Shown here in pieces: positions 9,437 through 19,712 of a stretch of 64,000 nt of DNA. The translations under genes and the position numbers were made by a program. The stretch comes from Neoarius graeffei (Eukaryota; Chordata; Actinopteri; Siluriformes; Ariidae). Location: assembly GCF_027579695.1 (NCBI RefSeq), contig NC_083579.1, positions 74,927,498-74,991,497 on the forward strand. The letters run 5' to 3'. How positions within the stretch are numbered: position 1 is the first letter of the stretch; each line of letters opens with the position of its first letter. The notes beneath the pieces were generated by a model. It made no database searches. It was not told where the DNA came from and worked only from the letters and a program-made list of their open reading frames with translations.

Positions 9437-10906
9437 TGTAGGTACACACAGTCCCTTTAAGAAACTACAGGTCCTATCGGCCAGCTTCCGCGTTGACCTA
9501 CGTCACGCCTGGGCGGGATCACCAACGTCACATCCTCCCTGAAACCATAAGTAACGGAGCTACACTTGCGCTCCCTCTCTCTCTCCTCTGGACTGTTCCT
9601 GTCTGCACGTATCAAGAGATCCGCTCGCCAGAGCACCCCAGAAAAGACGTCTTTCTTACAAGAAGAGATTTTTTTTGCGCTCTTTCGTTTACCATTGGCC
9701 ACGGTAGAACTTGTGAGTTGCGCGCTCTCTCTCTCTCGGTTGAGCTACAACCAGTTTTTCATTTGTTCCTTATAAGTACGTACGACTGCAGCCCAAGCAG
9801 TTAATTTAAAGTTAGAAGCAACCGGCTTCCTTCTAACAAAGCGCTGTGCACATTGTTTGATCAGAGACTTCTTTTCATCACGAGCGACCACATGTCAGAC
9901 CAAGAAATTCTCTGCGCTTCACGGAGGCCTCCACAACTGTGAAACTCCAAAAGTCTCGGAACATCTCAATCTTGCGTAGAGGCGAGATACTGAAGTAAGA
10001 TTGGCATTTGGGCAAAATGACTAGTCTTAGGAATTAGTTTTATTAAGTAGTGTGAATTTAAACTCAGGAACGGTTTAATTGTTTACACTGTAGACATGCA
10101 GCGTGTTGAATTGATGATTGTTCTATTTGTGTTGATCTCTCAATTGTTTAATAGATAGGTTTTGCATGCTCTCTTTTCCTTTCTAACACTAATTTCATCA
10201 TTACACATTGTGACCTCAAGATTTCAGTGGATTTAGCTAGCAACACACGGCTAGTTCTTTTGTCTCGTTAGCAAGCAAGGCTAACCCTCTGTTAGGCCAC
10301 ACACCCCTTTTGTTCTTAACCCCACGAGGTAGAATTCTTGGCCTTAGCTAGCAACCAAAGCTAACCCTTTTGTTCTACTTAGAAACACGTGGTCACCTCT
10401 CCCAGGTGGTGACCCCCACACCTCAGATAACACACACACACACACACACACACACATCTTAGTTAGCTACCAAAGCTAACTCTTTTGTTCTACTTCGAAA
10501 CACGTGGTGACCCCCACACCTCAGATAAGATTCCAATCACTCTCACACATCACTCTCACACACACACACCGTTTAGGCTTGCTTATATGTATATATCTGC
10601 TGACTTTATTGAATGTACATCATTGTTATAATAAATTCAATTATTGAAATTGTGTATTTGTTGTACCAATATTTTTGAAGTACCCAATCTCAAAAGAATT
10701 CCAAGGTGCATATGAGTTATGTAATACGGTAAGTGATCATAACAATTTGGAATATACCATAATTTAGCTGTTTGGCAATTTATTATTAAGCACCAAAATT
10801 AATGGTATTATTTAATGAGACTGATGTAATATTTAATGAGACTGATGTAATATTTAATGAGACTGATTTAATGAGATTGATCACTTAATTACCAATTGCA
10901 CCTACA
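9437..10906. mobile_element. Solo LTR, 1470 bp, family A (opposite orientation)
   Basis: It begins TGTAGGT and ends ACCTACA, flanked by CCAG at 9433-9436 and 10907-10910. It aligns in inverted orientation along its length with 6949-8635; for example the motif around TTTGGCAATTTATTATTAAG at about 10771 is the complement of 7120-7150. Three direct copies of a TAATATTTAATGAGACTGATG-like unit occur at 10808-10870. A (CA)n run lies at about 10429-10456. There is no coding sequence. Confidence 0.7.
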
Positions 10907-10910
10907 CCAG

Positions 10911-11532
10911 TCTCAGTGCATGGTATATTAGATTAATATGCAAGACATTATAGTACTTTACTAGAAATGTTTCAGAGTTGTTTACTGTAGACTTTTATGG
11001 AACTTTACAGGCAACCGTACTGCCAGTAAATTACTATAAAATTTATAGCCAATTTCCCCCCCACACTGATGGGTATAATTACAATCTCAATCCAGCATGC
11101 TGCCCGGATAAGTCATGAGCTCAAAAAAAGCTTGGAGTTGAGACACGCTTGAGTCATCTAGGAGTTGTTGACCACTAGCTGTTGTGAAATGAAGAGCAGG
11201 AAACCATTCCCAAACTGACCTTAGTTATTTACTGGCAATATGAAAAAGACGTCCAAGACGATGTAAATAATTACATGAAAACGCTACCTGCGTAAATCAC
11301 ATAAACCAGATTTCTCATAGGATTTTTTTTTAAATAAAACGGGAAAGAACCTGTTCTAAGCACAAATTAGCTTTTTGTTGTCCTGCTTGTTGCTGGCAAG
11401 GAGTCTGGTAACGATCTGCAGCCACTGAGAGCGTAAGGTGAGGTGAAACCCGGGAGAGGAGATATACATCAACAACAAATCATGGTTAGAACACAAAAGT
11501 TCTGTGGTCTGTTTTGTACAGCACACAATAAA
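10911..11532. other. No gene seen
   Basis: The first 80 bases continue the dispersed repeat split by the LTR. The rest is AT-rich non-coding sequence without recognisable repeats or splice-flanked exons. Confidence 0.4.
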
Positions 11533-11546
11533 CCCACTGCAAAGAT

Positions 11547-11911
11547 CTCATCATCTCATTATCTCTAACCGCTTTATCCTGTTCTACAGGGTCGCAGGCA
11601 AGCTGCAGCCTATCCCAGCTGACTACGGGCGAAAGGCGGGGTACACCCTGGACAAGTCGCCAGGTCATCACAGGGCTGACACATAGACACAGACAACCAT
11701 TCACACTCACATTCACACCTACGCTCAATTTAGAGTCACCAGTTAACCTAACCTGCATGTCTTTGGACTGTGGGGGAAACCGGAGCACCCGGAGGAAACC
11801 CACGCGGAGAACATGCAAACTCCGCACAGAAAGGCCCTCGCCGGCCACGGGGCTCGAACCCGGACCTTCTTGCTGTGAGGCGACAGCGCTAACCACTACA
11901 CCACCGTGCCG
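11547..11911 (-). mobile_element. tRNA-derived SINE, copy 2
   Basis: Same family and orientation as 1130-1508, complete with A and B boxes near its minus-strand 5' end. A perfect 14-bp duplication CCCACTGCAAAGAT flanks it at 11533-11546 and 11912-11925. It lacks about 10 bp in the GGAGAACATG area compared with other copies. Confidence 0.92.
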
Positions 11912-11925
11912 CCCACTGCAAAGAT

Positions 11926-12335
11926 ACCCATTTTAATTGATCTCAGTTTCATCTCTTGCTTTCTTCTCCAGGTTAATATATTTCTGATTTAAATTTTGCT
12001 TTTATCCCTTTTTTTTTTTTTTTTACAGTGAGTAAGAATCTAATAAACTCAGGCTCACTGTGCATCATCTCCATTAGAGGTATACAGCACTATAAAATAA
12101 ACACTGCACAGGTAATGGCGAGGTGCACGCCTGACGTTTACATACTGTTTTATTTCAAAGTACTATAGAAATTAATTTAGTCTGAATTTTAAGTATAAGC
12201 TATAAAAAGTATAAAATGTTTGGTGTGTATTCTTAAATTAAATAATTTTTTGCCAAAAATGAAGTGAATAATTAAATTATTCCACGAAAATCAAGCTGTA
12301 CATGAGCGGCTATAATCCATGTACAGCGAGATTGA
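11926..12335. other. No gene seen
   Basis: AT-rich sequence with a T16 run at about 12010-12026. Nothing coding or clearly repetitive was recognised. Confidence 0.35.
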
Positions 12336-12742
12336 GTGGAATAACTTTTATTCTATCCACATTCACTGGATTTTGACAAAACAGAGCCTTTTTATATTTT
12401 TACTTTTGCAAATCCGATAAATAAAAACCCTTCATACAAAACGTCCAACAAAATCCTTTCCGCTTAGAATGTAAACAAGCCGGCGAAATGATAGGAGCAA
12501 TTTGTGAAAAATTTAATAAGTCTTGGGGAGAAAAAAAAAATTGTTACGATCAAATAGTTTCATTCCATTTTTTTCGGGTTTTGTTTTCGAGTTTTTAATT
12601 TCATCCTCGGTTTGTTCAGCAACGCACTCCACCATTTTGTTTTTCTCTACTCACGGTATATGAGCTGATATCCTAGAAGTAGAGTAGCCAATCAGAGCGC
12701 ACGATTGCTCATATCTAGTGAATACGGATAAAAGAATAACCA
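12336..12742. mobile_element. Foldback MITE-like repeat
   Basis: The left part GGAATAACTTTTATTCTATC followed by CACATTCACT (12339-12368) is the imperfect complement of AGTGAATACGGATAAAAGAA followed by TAACC at 12717-12742. The interior is non-coding. The target-site duplication is not clear, and the family is not identified. Confidence 0.45.
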
Positions 12743-12882
12743 ATATTCACCTGAGAACTGTTTTAGTATAAATACACAGGTGATTGATTAAAAAAAAAAA
12801 ACACACCATTTTATTTCAAACTTCAAATGTGGCATGCAAATGTAATAGAGGCGCAGTGTAGTGCATAAATCACAATTCCACC

Positions 12883-14020
12883 CAGTGTTGTAGTCAAGTC
12901 ACTAAACCTCGAGTCCGAGTCCAGTCTCGAGTCCTCAGTGTTTAAGTCTGAGTCATTAAAGAAAATTTCAAGTCCAAGAACAAGACTCCATCCGCACCAT
13001 GTGATTTTTCCCCAATGCACGAGAAGTCTGTACAAGCGACGCGGACAATCCTAGCGGCGTCTCTCCAGGCATTTCAGCGCCGTTAACGTTAGTTTGTTCT
13101 TGAACATGACGTATGAACAGGTGAATGTGCATTCTCTTGCACAAAATTAGTATAAAAATTAAAAGTAGATATAAATCTCTTATGCCAAATTATTATGGCA
13201 TGTTACAAAAAATAAAAATAAAAAATTCGAGTCCTCGTCTCCGATTGATGAGTCTGAGGGCCCGTTTACACGAGGACGCTGTTGGGTAAAAACGACTAAA
13301 TATTTTATCGGAAGTGCCTTTCGTCTACACGGGGACGGCGTTTCCGAGGCTGAAAAACGGAAAAAATTGAAAACGCCTTCCAGAGTGGATAAGTTAAAAA
13401 CAGCCCCCGTTGCATATCCGTCTAAACTACCCAATACGCGAAACTCTGCTCGGATCTGCTCACGTCGGGTACGCATTTACGTCATACGTGTGTCATATGC
13501 TGTACATGCCAGCCCGGGAAGTAAGAAAGTAAGTAAAAAAGTAAGAGCATGTCTGATTACATCGATCCAACGGACCTTCAAGCTGCTCTGGCAGCTTTAA
13601 TAAACGTCCAGGAGTCCTTCGAACATCTATACCGAATCTGCACATATACCGTTAATGAACAGAGGCGGGTATAGTACGCTCTTACTTTTTTACTTACTTT
13701 CTTACTTACCATAGCCAGAGTCAAAGTTTTCGCGGCGCAGATGTGCAGATCAGACAAGACGGAAGACGTTGCGCATGCGTGCAGACATAGCGGAGGTCTT
13801 TCACAGCACCACCTAGCCGCCTGGCATGCACATCCAATTGAATTCCACACATTTATGCGTCACCGTATAGACGCAGATTTCCTCCTTGAAAACAGTCGTG
13901 TAGACGCGGAAAAAAGTGAGAACGAAAACGGACTTTTGCGTTTTTGTTTCAGACCGTCCCCGTGTAAAGTGGGCCCGAGTCATCAGTCATCAAGTCAAGT
14001 GTCGGACTCGAGTACTATAA
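12883..14020. mobile_element. DNA transposon (hAT-like, GTTGTAGTC end), copy 1, with nested insertion
   Basis: The left end reads AGTGTTGTAGTCAAGTCACT and is rich in GAGTC/GACTC motifs, as is the right end (GTCGGACTCGAGTAC). The same element in reverse is at 19550-20308: for example TAATTTTTGTACTAATTTTG there is the complement of about 13147-13165 here. It carries a nested element at 13259-13976. The assignment to hAT is a guess from the short subterminal repeats; no transposase remains. Confidence 0.55.
13259..13976 (+). mobile_element. Nested DNA transposon remnant (GGCCCGTTTACAC ends)
   Basis: The ends GGCCCGTTTACACGAGGACG and GTCCCCGTGTAAAGTGGGCC(C) are inverted copies, with GAG on each side (13256-13258 and 13977-13979) as a possible 3-bp duplication. 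Inside, a short frame at 13550-13670 reads MSDYIDPTDLQAALAALINV and continues SFEHLYRIC, which looks like the first residues of a Harbinger-type transposase; this is weak evidence. A 30-bp perfect inverted repeat made of GTAAG/GTAAA units sits at 13519-13548 and 13678-13707. Confidence 0.5.
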
Positions 14021-14497
14021 ACCTGCTTCCACCTTTCCTTTGAATAATTTTCAACCAAACTTTGTAGCATCTGTAGTGCTTTTATTTTAGGAACAGCATT
14101 TTCTTTCATAATTTGTAATTCTTCCTCACTTACAATGGAAAAGCGATTGGCTGCTGAATTTCTTGACCAAATCAACACGCACATGATTTTCTAGAATCAC
14201 CTGTGTATTTATGCTAATGATCAAATATCAAGGTACATTTTAATGAATAATACAAAAGGATTACATTGTTCTCAACTTTGACATTAATAACGCTTCGCAA
14301 TGATTTAATATTTCAGGATTTTAAAAAAAAAAAAAAAAAACCTGTCTCGTGCACGCTCATGTCATGTCATTTCCCGTGTGTTTTTGTGACAAAATGTCGT
14401 TTGGAGATCAGACAGACTGACTCGATGGGAATTCCTACTGGAGAAAGATTTTATAATCTGTGATGTCATGTCTCTAATAACACTGAGGTCCTCAGGC

Positions 14498-14770
14498 GAG
14501 CTAAATCAACAATAGAGACCATGATTCGGAGCAACCGCCTCCGTTGGCTAGGCCATGTATGCCGGATGCCAACCTATCCTATAACCTATAGTATGGACCT
14601 ATCCATATTTGGTTTTGATGATAAATGGTATGAAGCTACAGCGGAACGACCTAAATGGAGAAACCTCATTTCCGATGGCAAAATACTGTCGGAGTTGAGA
14701 CTGCAAAAACGAGCTGAAGAGCGTAGAGAACGACGACATAGAAGGGTCCCCCATTCTCACACGTGAGCGG
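14498..14770 (+). pseudogene. LINE ORF2 C-terminal fragment
   Basis: IETMIRSNRLRWLGHVCRMP followed later by ERPKWRNLISD and a basic tail KRAEERRERRHRR resembles the region after the reverse transcriptase of non-LTR elements (RLRWLGHV.RM...RP.W). It is a short isolated fragment with no reverse transcriptase nearby. No target-site duplication was found. Confidence 0.6.
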
Positions 14771-14799
14771 GACCATAAGAGAAGAAGAGCATGTCTCTA

Positions 14800-15680
14800 A
14801 TGGGTCACGTAATGCGTAGCTGGTATAAGGAGTACCACTGATCGAAGCAATGCTGCAGCACGCTGTAGACGACGTGGATTACCTCTCAAAAGGTGCTCGG
14901 TTTAAACGCAGGTTGCAATACCTTTGTAAAACGAAGCAATACTTGTAAGTCAATCTACCTCCCTGTCGAAAAGTGGCCGATTTCCACTTCAGAGCCGTCG
15001 ATAGACTTCCACGAGCTTTGTGAGCGAGTGTTTCTAAAAAAGCACATGCTTGCCAGAAGGACGATGTGTTGAGTGCTTCATGACTCACCCCTATTACCAG
15101 AAACCTCAATTAAAATCACTGCTGTGTTATAATTAATATCAAACCCAGTTTGGGAACATTAAGCAGCTTCTTACTGAGCTGTGGTATTTGGAAACATCTC
15201 TCACACACACACACACACACACACAAGCCCTCTCACCTCATATAGATTTCCTTTTTCCTTTTTTTTTTAATGAAAGAAGACTTTGGTTAGCAGCATGAGC
15301 AAAGGAAGTACAATAAAAAGTGTGGTGATGTAGAATTGAACCATTCCCCTGCATGTGTCGTGGCTCTCTTCTTTACTGAACGACAGGAAGGAGTGACCAC
15401 ACGTGGCCTTTACCGTACTGCCTCGCTCAGGGACAGTCCGACAGCTCGGTGCATGTTTACAGATATTGTAATTATATGAATGTTGCGGTATCACACATTG
15501 CCAAGATGTTGGTGATGAAATGGAAAAAGGGGTCTTTGAGCAACATGAATGATTCACAGCATGGTTCAAATTAAGACTGTGGCCTAATCAGTTTCAGGAG
15601 CGAGAATTAGTGACTGCCTTTGGTTTCTTTATGTCTGGGCTTTTACCTCGCTGTAAAACACTGAGGTGTATTTTTTTTTT
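14800..15680. other. No gene seen; contains (AC)n at 15205-15226
   Basis: Short open frames on both strands lack recognisable domains, signal peptides or splice context. The AC microsatellite and poly-T runs are the only repeats seen. Confidence 0.4.
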
Positions 15681-15682
15681 AA

Positions 15683-17290
15683 CAACACCGATTCCCAAAA
15701 AGTTGGGACAAAGTACAAATTGTAAATAAAAACGGAATGCAATGATGTGGAAGTTTCAGAATTCCATATTTTATTCAGAATAGAACATAGATGACATATC
15801 AAATGTTTAAACTGAGAAAATGTATCATTTAAAGAGAAAAATTAGGTGATTTTAAATTTCATGACAACAACAACACATCTCAAAAAAGTTGGGACAAGGC
15901 CATGTTTACCACTGTGAGACATCCCCTTTCCTCTTTACAACAGTCTGTAAATGTCTGGGGACTGAGGAGACAAGTTGCTCAAGTTTAGGGATAGGAATGT
16001 TAACCCATTCTTGTCTAATGTAGGATTCTAGTTGCTCAACTGTCTTAGGTCTTTTTTGTCGTATCTTCCGTTTTATGATGCGCCAAATGTTTTCTATGGG
16101 TGAAAGATCTGGACTGCAGGCTGGCCAGTTCAGTACCCGGACCCTTCTTCTACGCAGCCATGATGCTGTAATTGATGCAGTATGTGGTTTGGCATTGTCA
16201 TGTTGGAAAATGCAAGGTCTTCCCTGAAAGAGACGTCGTCTGGATGGGAGCATATGTTGCTCTAGAACCTGGATATACCTTTCAGCATTGATGGCGTTTT
16301 TCCAGATGTGTAAGCTGCCCATGCCACACGCACTAATGCAACCCCATACCATCAGAGATGCAGGCTTCTGAACTGAGCGCCGATAACAACTTGGGTCGTC
16401 CTTCTCCTCTTTAGTCCGAATGACACGGCGTCCCTGATTTCCATAAAGAACTTCAAATTTTGATTCATCTGACCACAGAACAGTTTTCCACTTTGCCACA
16501 GTCCATTTTAAATGAGCCTTGGCCCAGAGAAGACGTCTGCGCTTCTGGATCATGTTTAGATACAGCTTCTTCTTTGAACTATAGAGTTTTAGCTGGCGAC
16601 GGCAGATGGCACGGTGAATTGTGTTCACAGATAATGTTCTCTGGAAATATTCCTGAGCCCATTTTGTGATTTCCAATACAGAAGCATGCCTGTATGTGAT
16701 GCAGTGCCGTCTAAGGGCCCGAAGATCACGGGCACCCAGTATGGTTTTCCGGCCTTGACCCTTACGCACAGAGATTCTTCCAGATTCTCTGAATCTTTTG
16801 ATGATATTATGCACTGTAGATGATGATATGTTCAAACTCTTTGCAATTTTACACTGTCGAACTCCTTTCTGATATTGCTCCACTATTTGTCGGCGCAGAA
16901 TTAGGGGGATTGGTGATCCTCTTCCCATCTTTACTTCCGAGAGCCGCTGCCACTCCAAGATGCTCTTTTTATACCCAGTCATGTTAATGACCTATTGCCA
17001 ATTGACCTAATGAGTTGCAATTTGGTCCTCCAGCTGTTCCTTTTTTGTACCTTTAACTTTTCCAGCCTCTTATTGCCCCTGTCCCAACTTTTTTGAGATG
17101 TGTTGCTGTCATGAAATTCCAAATGAGCCAATATTTGGCATGAAATTTCAAAATGTCTCACTTTCGACATTTGATATGTTGTCTATGTTCTATTGTGAAT
17201 ACAATATCAGTTTTTGAGATTTGTAAATTATTGCATTCCATTTTTATTTACAATTTGTATTTTGTCCCAACTTTTCTGGAATCGGGGTTG
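15683..17290 (-). mobile_element. Tc1-like transposon, family B, apparently complete (1608 bp)
   Basis: The ends read CAACACCGATTCCCAAAAAG and, inverted, TTTTCTGGAATCGGGGTTG. The right side is flanked by TA at 17291-17292; the left has AA at the expected position, probably a mutated TA. A subterminal motif AAAAAAGTTGGGACA is repeated inside each end, the IR/DR pattern. It encodes an uninterrupted transposase on the minus strand. Two deleted sisters are at 39181-40730 and 42620-44169. Confidence 0.92.
15906..16982 (-). CDS. Tc1-like transposase, intact ORF (358 aa, or 340 aa from the internal Met)
   Basis: Cuts and pastes the element by binding its inverted repeats. The frame has two starts: 16982, or Met-19 ([13 protein letters not shown], 16928), which gives the standard 340-aa length and is the more likely start. 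Features in order: helix-turn-helix ([20 protein letters not shown]), an RKGQGRKT hook (GRPR-like), a second HTH region ([20 protein letters not shown]), a KKK/RRR nuclear-localisation stretch, then the DDE core. That core has D in [10 protein letters not shown] in [10 protein letters not shown] and E in SPIENIW, with 34 residues between the last two (DD34E). No stops or frameshifts. The C-terminus is GDVSQW; the sister copies have lost this stop codon. Confidence 0.95.
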   Translation of the reverse strand: MTGYKKSILEWQRLSEVKMGRGSPIPLILRRQIVEQYQKGVRQCKIAKSLNISSSTVHNIIKRFRESGRISVRKGQGRKTILGARDLRALRRHCITYRHASVLEITKWAQEYFQRTLSVNTIHRAICRRQLKLYSSKKKLYLNMIQKRRRLLWAKAHLKWTVAKWKTVLWSDESKFEVLYGNQGRRVIRTKEEKDDPSCYRRSVQKPASLMVWGCISACGMGSLHIWKNAINAERYIQVLEQHMLPSRRRLFQGRPCIFQHDNAKPHTASITASWLRRRRVRVLNWPACSPDLSPIENIWRIIKRKIRQKRPKTVEQLESYIRQEWVNIPIPKLEQLVSSVPRHLQTVVKRKGDVSQW

Positions 17291-17538
17291 TAGAAATAGC
17301 ATGCATTATTTTCTTCACGGTCCCAATCCTGCGCTCTGATTGGCTGGCCAGCGGGTCCGTATCCTACGATACAGACCCCGGTTATGGACCTCTGGTGACT
17401 CACTCGTTCAGAACAACAAACACGGTAGCAATTTGTCAACTTTTATCTTTTTTTTTTATAAGATTTATTTATAAAAGATTATCAAAAATCTTAAGTTTTT
17501 GCCAGCATTTCTCAGTATAATAGCGTTAATTTTACAGC

Positions 17539-17631
17539 ATGGATAGCGATAATGACAGTCTTCACAGCGAAAGCGAGTTTTACTACCCTGAGGAAGACGA
17601 AATAAAAGAAAACATTTCAGGAGAAAGCTAA
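17539..17631 (+). CDS. Small acidic ORF, 30 aa, in repeat unit 1
   Basis: MDSDNDSLHSESEFYYPEED continues EIKENISGES and stops. It is strongly acidic. The second copy at 18857-18949 keeps the frame with two replacements (L to V, S to R). Function unknown. It could be the first exon or N-terminus of a transposon protein rather than a complete gene; no splice donor directly follows. Confidence 0.35.
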   Translation: MDSDNDSLHSESEFYYPEEDEIKENISGES

Positions 17632-18029
17632 AAACCTGTAACTGCTGTTAATGCTGAGCAAAAACATGGCTGAGTCCTGAATGACTCCTATTTGTATAAA
17701 TAAGGGACTACATAGGCAGCTTTGGCTACGTTCACACTGCAGGCTGAAGTGACTCAAATCCGATCTTTTCGCCCATATGTGACCTGTATCCGATCTTTTA
17801 TTGACAATATGAACAACACAGATCCGATTTTTTCAAATCCGACCCAGGCCGTTTGGATATGTGGTCCTAATTCCGATTCCTATCCGCTCTTTTCATATGC
17901 GACTTCAGTCTGAACCGCCAGGTCGCATTCATCCGACTTATACGTCATCAACAAGCCACAAACGTCACTATTCTGCGCTGAAGTAGGCGGCGGGTCTCTC
18001 AAAAAAGTTACAACAACATGGCGCATAAT

Positions 18030-18393
18030 CACGGGCGCAGATAAATTCACCTCGTTCGGTCCCCCCCACTTATAGGGAGGAAAAAACGTCTATGCTGTCT
18101 TTCTTTGCATAAGGCAAACCTCACGGAAAAATCAAAAGACTAATTACCATGCGGTTTATTGAGGTGCACAGCAGTGTATACATAGTTGCAACAACTCACA
18201 TAAAACAAAACAAAGACTGATATTCGGTTGGTTGAGCTGCGCAGACTGCACAGGTTGCGAGCTCGAGCTTGGTTGCTATGGTTACTAACAACAAGTTTGA
18301 CAGGCATATCGGGGTTTGGGGTTGGTTTGCTGGCAGCTTTGTCCACCCCAGTTTTTTGTCCCTCCCAGTTCAAAAAACGTATCTGCGCCCCTG
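18030..18393. mobile_element. Nested hAT-like MITE (GGGCGCAGATA ends)
   Basis: The ends CACGGGCGCAGATA and TATCTGCGCCCCTG are inverted copies. The same ends and body appear at 57163-58667, where a perfect 8-bp duplication proves the borders. Here the flanks CGCATAAT and CGCATGAC agree at six of eight bases, fitting a decayed 8-bp duplication. Non-coding. Confidence 0.65.
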
Positions 18394-18404
18394 CGCATGA
18401 CATC

Positions 18405-18540
18405 AATGCGAGGGACGCTTCGGGCTGTGAAGGTTCTGAATCTTCTCAATGGAAGGACGCAGAGGTTAGGGAGCTGATTTCCATTTGGGGGGATGCAGCT
18501 ATTCAAGCTAGATTGGATGAGTCATACCGCAACCGGGCGG
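18405..18540 (+). pseudogene. Myb/SANT-like fragment of a Harbinger protein
   Basis: The translation QWKDAEVRELISIWGDAAIQ then ARLDESYRNRAVF matches the Myb/SANT-like trihelix used by the DNA-binding partner protein of PIF/Harbinger transposons (W at helix starts, LI.IWGD, R.D..YRN..VF). The upstream exon has been replaced by the nested hAT-like element, and the frame ends soon after. Confidence 0.6.
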
Positions 18541-18856
18541 TTTTACTTCCGTAAACACTGGCCATGCTCACTGCGTGTGACGTCGTCGTATCCTGCAATG
18601 CGCATGCGGAACACTTTTAGGTCGCTTTTCGTTCATACTGAGGATCACATACAAGTCGCATATATTTGTTAATGTGAACGACCTCACAAAAAAATCGGAT
18701 TTCACAAAAAAATCGGAACTGAGCATTAAGCCTTGCAGTGTGAACGTAGCGAAAATGTAGTTTTTTCCTGCCATGGAAGTGCACTTGTATACCGAGGAGG
18801 AAGCCATTTGCATTACAGCCGTGAATGAGGATTCAAAATAGCATTAATTTTACAGC

Positions 18857-18949
18857 ATGGATAGTGATAACGACAGTGTTCACAGGGAAAGCGAGTTTTA
18901 CTACCCTGAGGAAGACGAAATAAAAGAAAACATTTCAGGAGAAAGCTAA
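18857..18949 (+). CDS. Small acidic ORF, 30 aa, in repeat unit 2
   Basis: Same frame and length as 17539-17631, with 28 of 30 residues identical. Function unknown. Confidence 0.35.
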   Translation: MDSDNDSVHRESEFYYPEEDEIKENISGES

Positions 18950-19365
18950 AAACCTCTAACTTGCTAACAGTTTGATCTCATTAGTTAATGAGGCCCCTTT
19001 TGGACCATGTTATCCTAATACATAATATTACGTGAGGTAAAAACTTTAAACCAGTACAATCTCTTCTTCAAAGTTTCACCAAATGGCTTTATTTATGCAA
19101 TATAAAGGTCATAATACTGGATAACGTTGGTTGAGCAAAAACACCGAGCAAAAACATGGCTGAATCCTGAATGACTCCTATTTGTATAAATAGGGGACTA
19201 CATAGGCGGCAAAATGTAGTTTTTTTTATTCCTGCCATGGAAGTGCACTTGTATACCAAGGAGGAAGCAATTTGCATTACAGCCGTGAATGAGGATTCAA
19301 AATGGCGGCTCGGCTCGGTTTTCCCTTTCGGGCGCTCTCGTTTTCTGTTAGAATTTGATAAAGAA

Positions 19366-19530
19366 AAAAAAAATATTATTTACCAGCTTAAGGTCGGTCT
19401 GTATGGTGAAATACCGTGACCTTGGCCTTGAATACTGACCTCGGCCCAGAGGGCCTCGCTCAGTACTTTCAAGACCTCGGTCACGGTATTTCACCATACG
19501 GACCTCCCAGCTGGTAAATAACATTTATTA
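19366..19530. repeat. Imperfect foldback (hairpin) sequence
   Basis: TATTTACCAGCTTAAGGTC followed by GTATGGTGAAATACCGTGACC pairs with GGTCACGGTATTTCACCATA followed by CCAGCTGGTAAATA. The loop is about 55 bp. It resembles the compact palindromic MITEs common in fish genomes. It is attached to the right side of repeat unit 2. Confidence 0.6.
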
Positions 19531-19712
19531 TCAAGATAAAACAAACTAGGCTTGTAGTACTCTGGTCCGACTCGTGCCCTAATTTTAAGGACTCGTGACT
19601 CAACTTGGACTTGAGCACTGATGACTCGGACTTTTTTTTTTTGTAGCGCCATGATAATTTGCCATAAGATATTTATATCTACATTAATTTTTGTACTAAT
19701 TTTGTGCAAGAG

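Larger units (their letters stand above)
17729..18746 (+). mobile_element. PIF/Harbinger-like non-autonomous element, copy 1
   Basis: Inverted ends read CGTTCACACTGCAGGCTGAA and GCCTTGCAGTGTGAACG, flanked by TA at 17727-17728 and 18747-18748; the similarity of the ends extends a few bases outward (TTTGGC / GCGAAA). Interior repeats of AAATCCGAT and ATCGGATTT lie near both ends. It holds a Myb/SANT-like fragment at 18405-18540 and a nested hAT-like element at 18030-18393. A shorter relative is at 56182-56873. The family is inferred from the Myb-like fragment and 2-bp TSD. Confidence 0.65.
17528..19310 (+). repeat. Tandem duplication, first unit interrupted by a transposon
   Basis: Unit 1 (about 17520-18840) and unit 2 (about 18841-19310) share the same order of landmarks: TTAATTTTACAGCATGGATA, GAGCAAAAACATGGCTGA, ATGACTCCTATTTGTATAAA, CCTGCCATGGAAGTGCACTT and GAATGAGGATTCAAAAT. 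Unit 2 is the younger-looking uninterrupted state at the point where unit 1 carries the element at 17729-18746. Each unit holds the same 30-codon ORF. Confidence 0.8.

Noticed and set aside
6949..10906. A single giant foldback transposon
   Set aside because: Each arm has its own terminal TG...CA structure and its own, different 4-bp duplication, so two separate solo LTR insertions explain it better.
16460..16669. 69-aa plus-strand ORF recurring at 16460, 39802 (minus) and 43340
   Set aside because: Antisense shadow of the family B Tc1 transposase.
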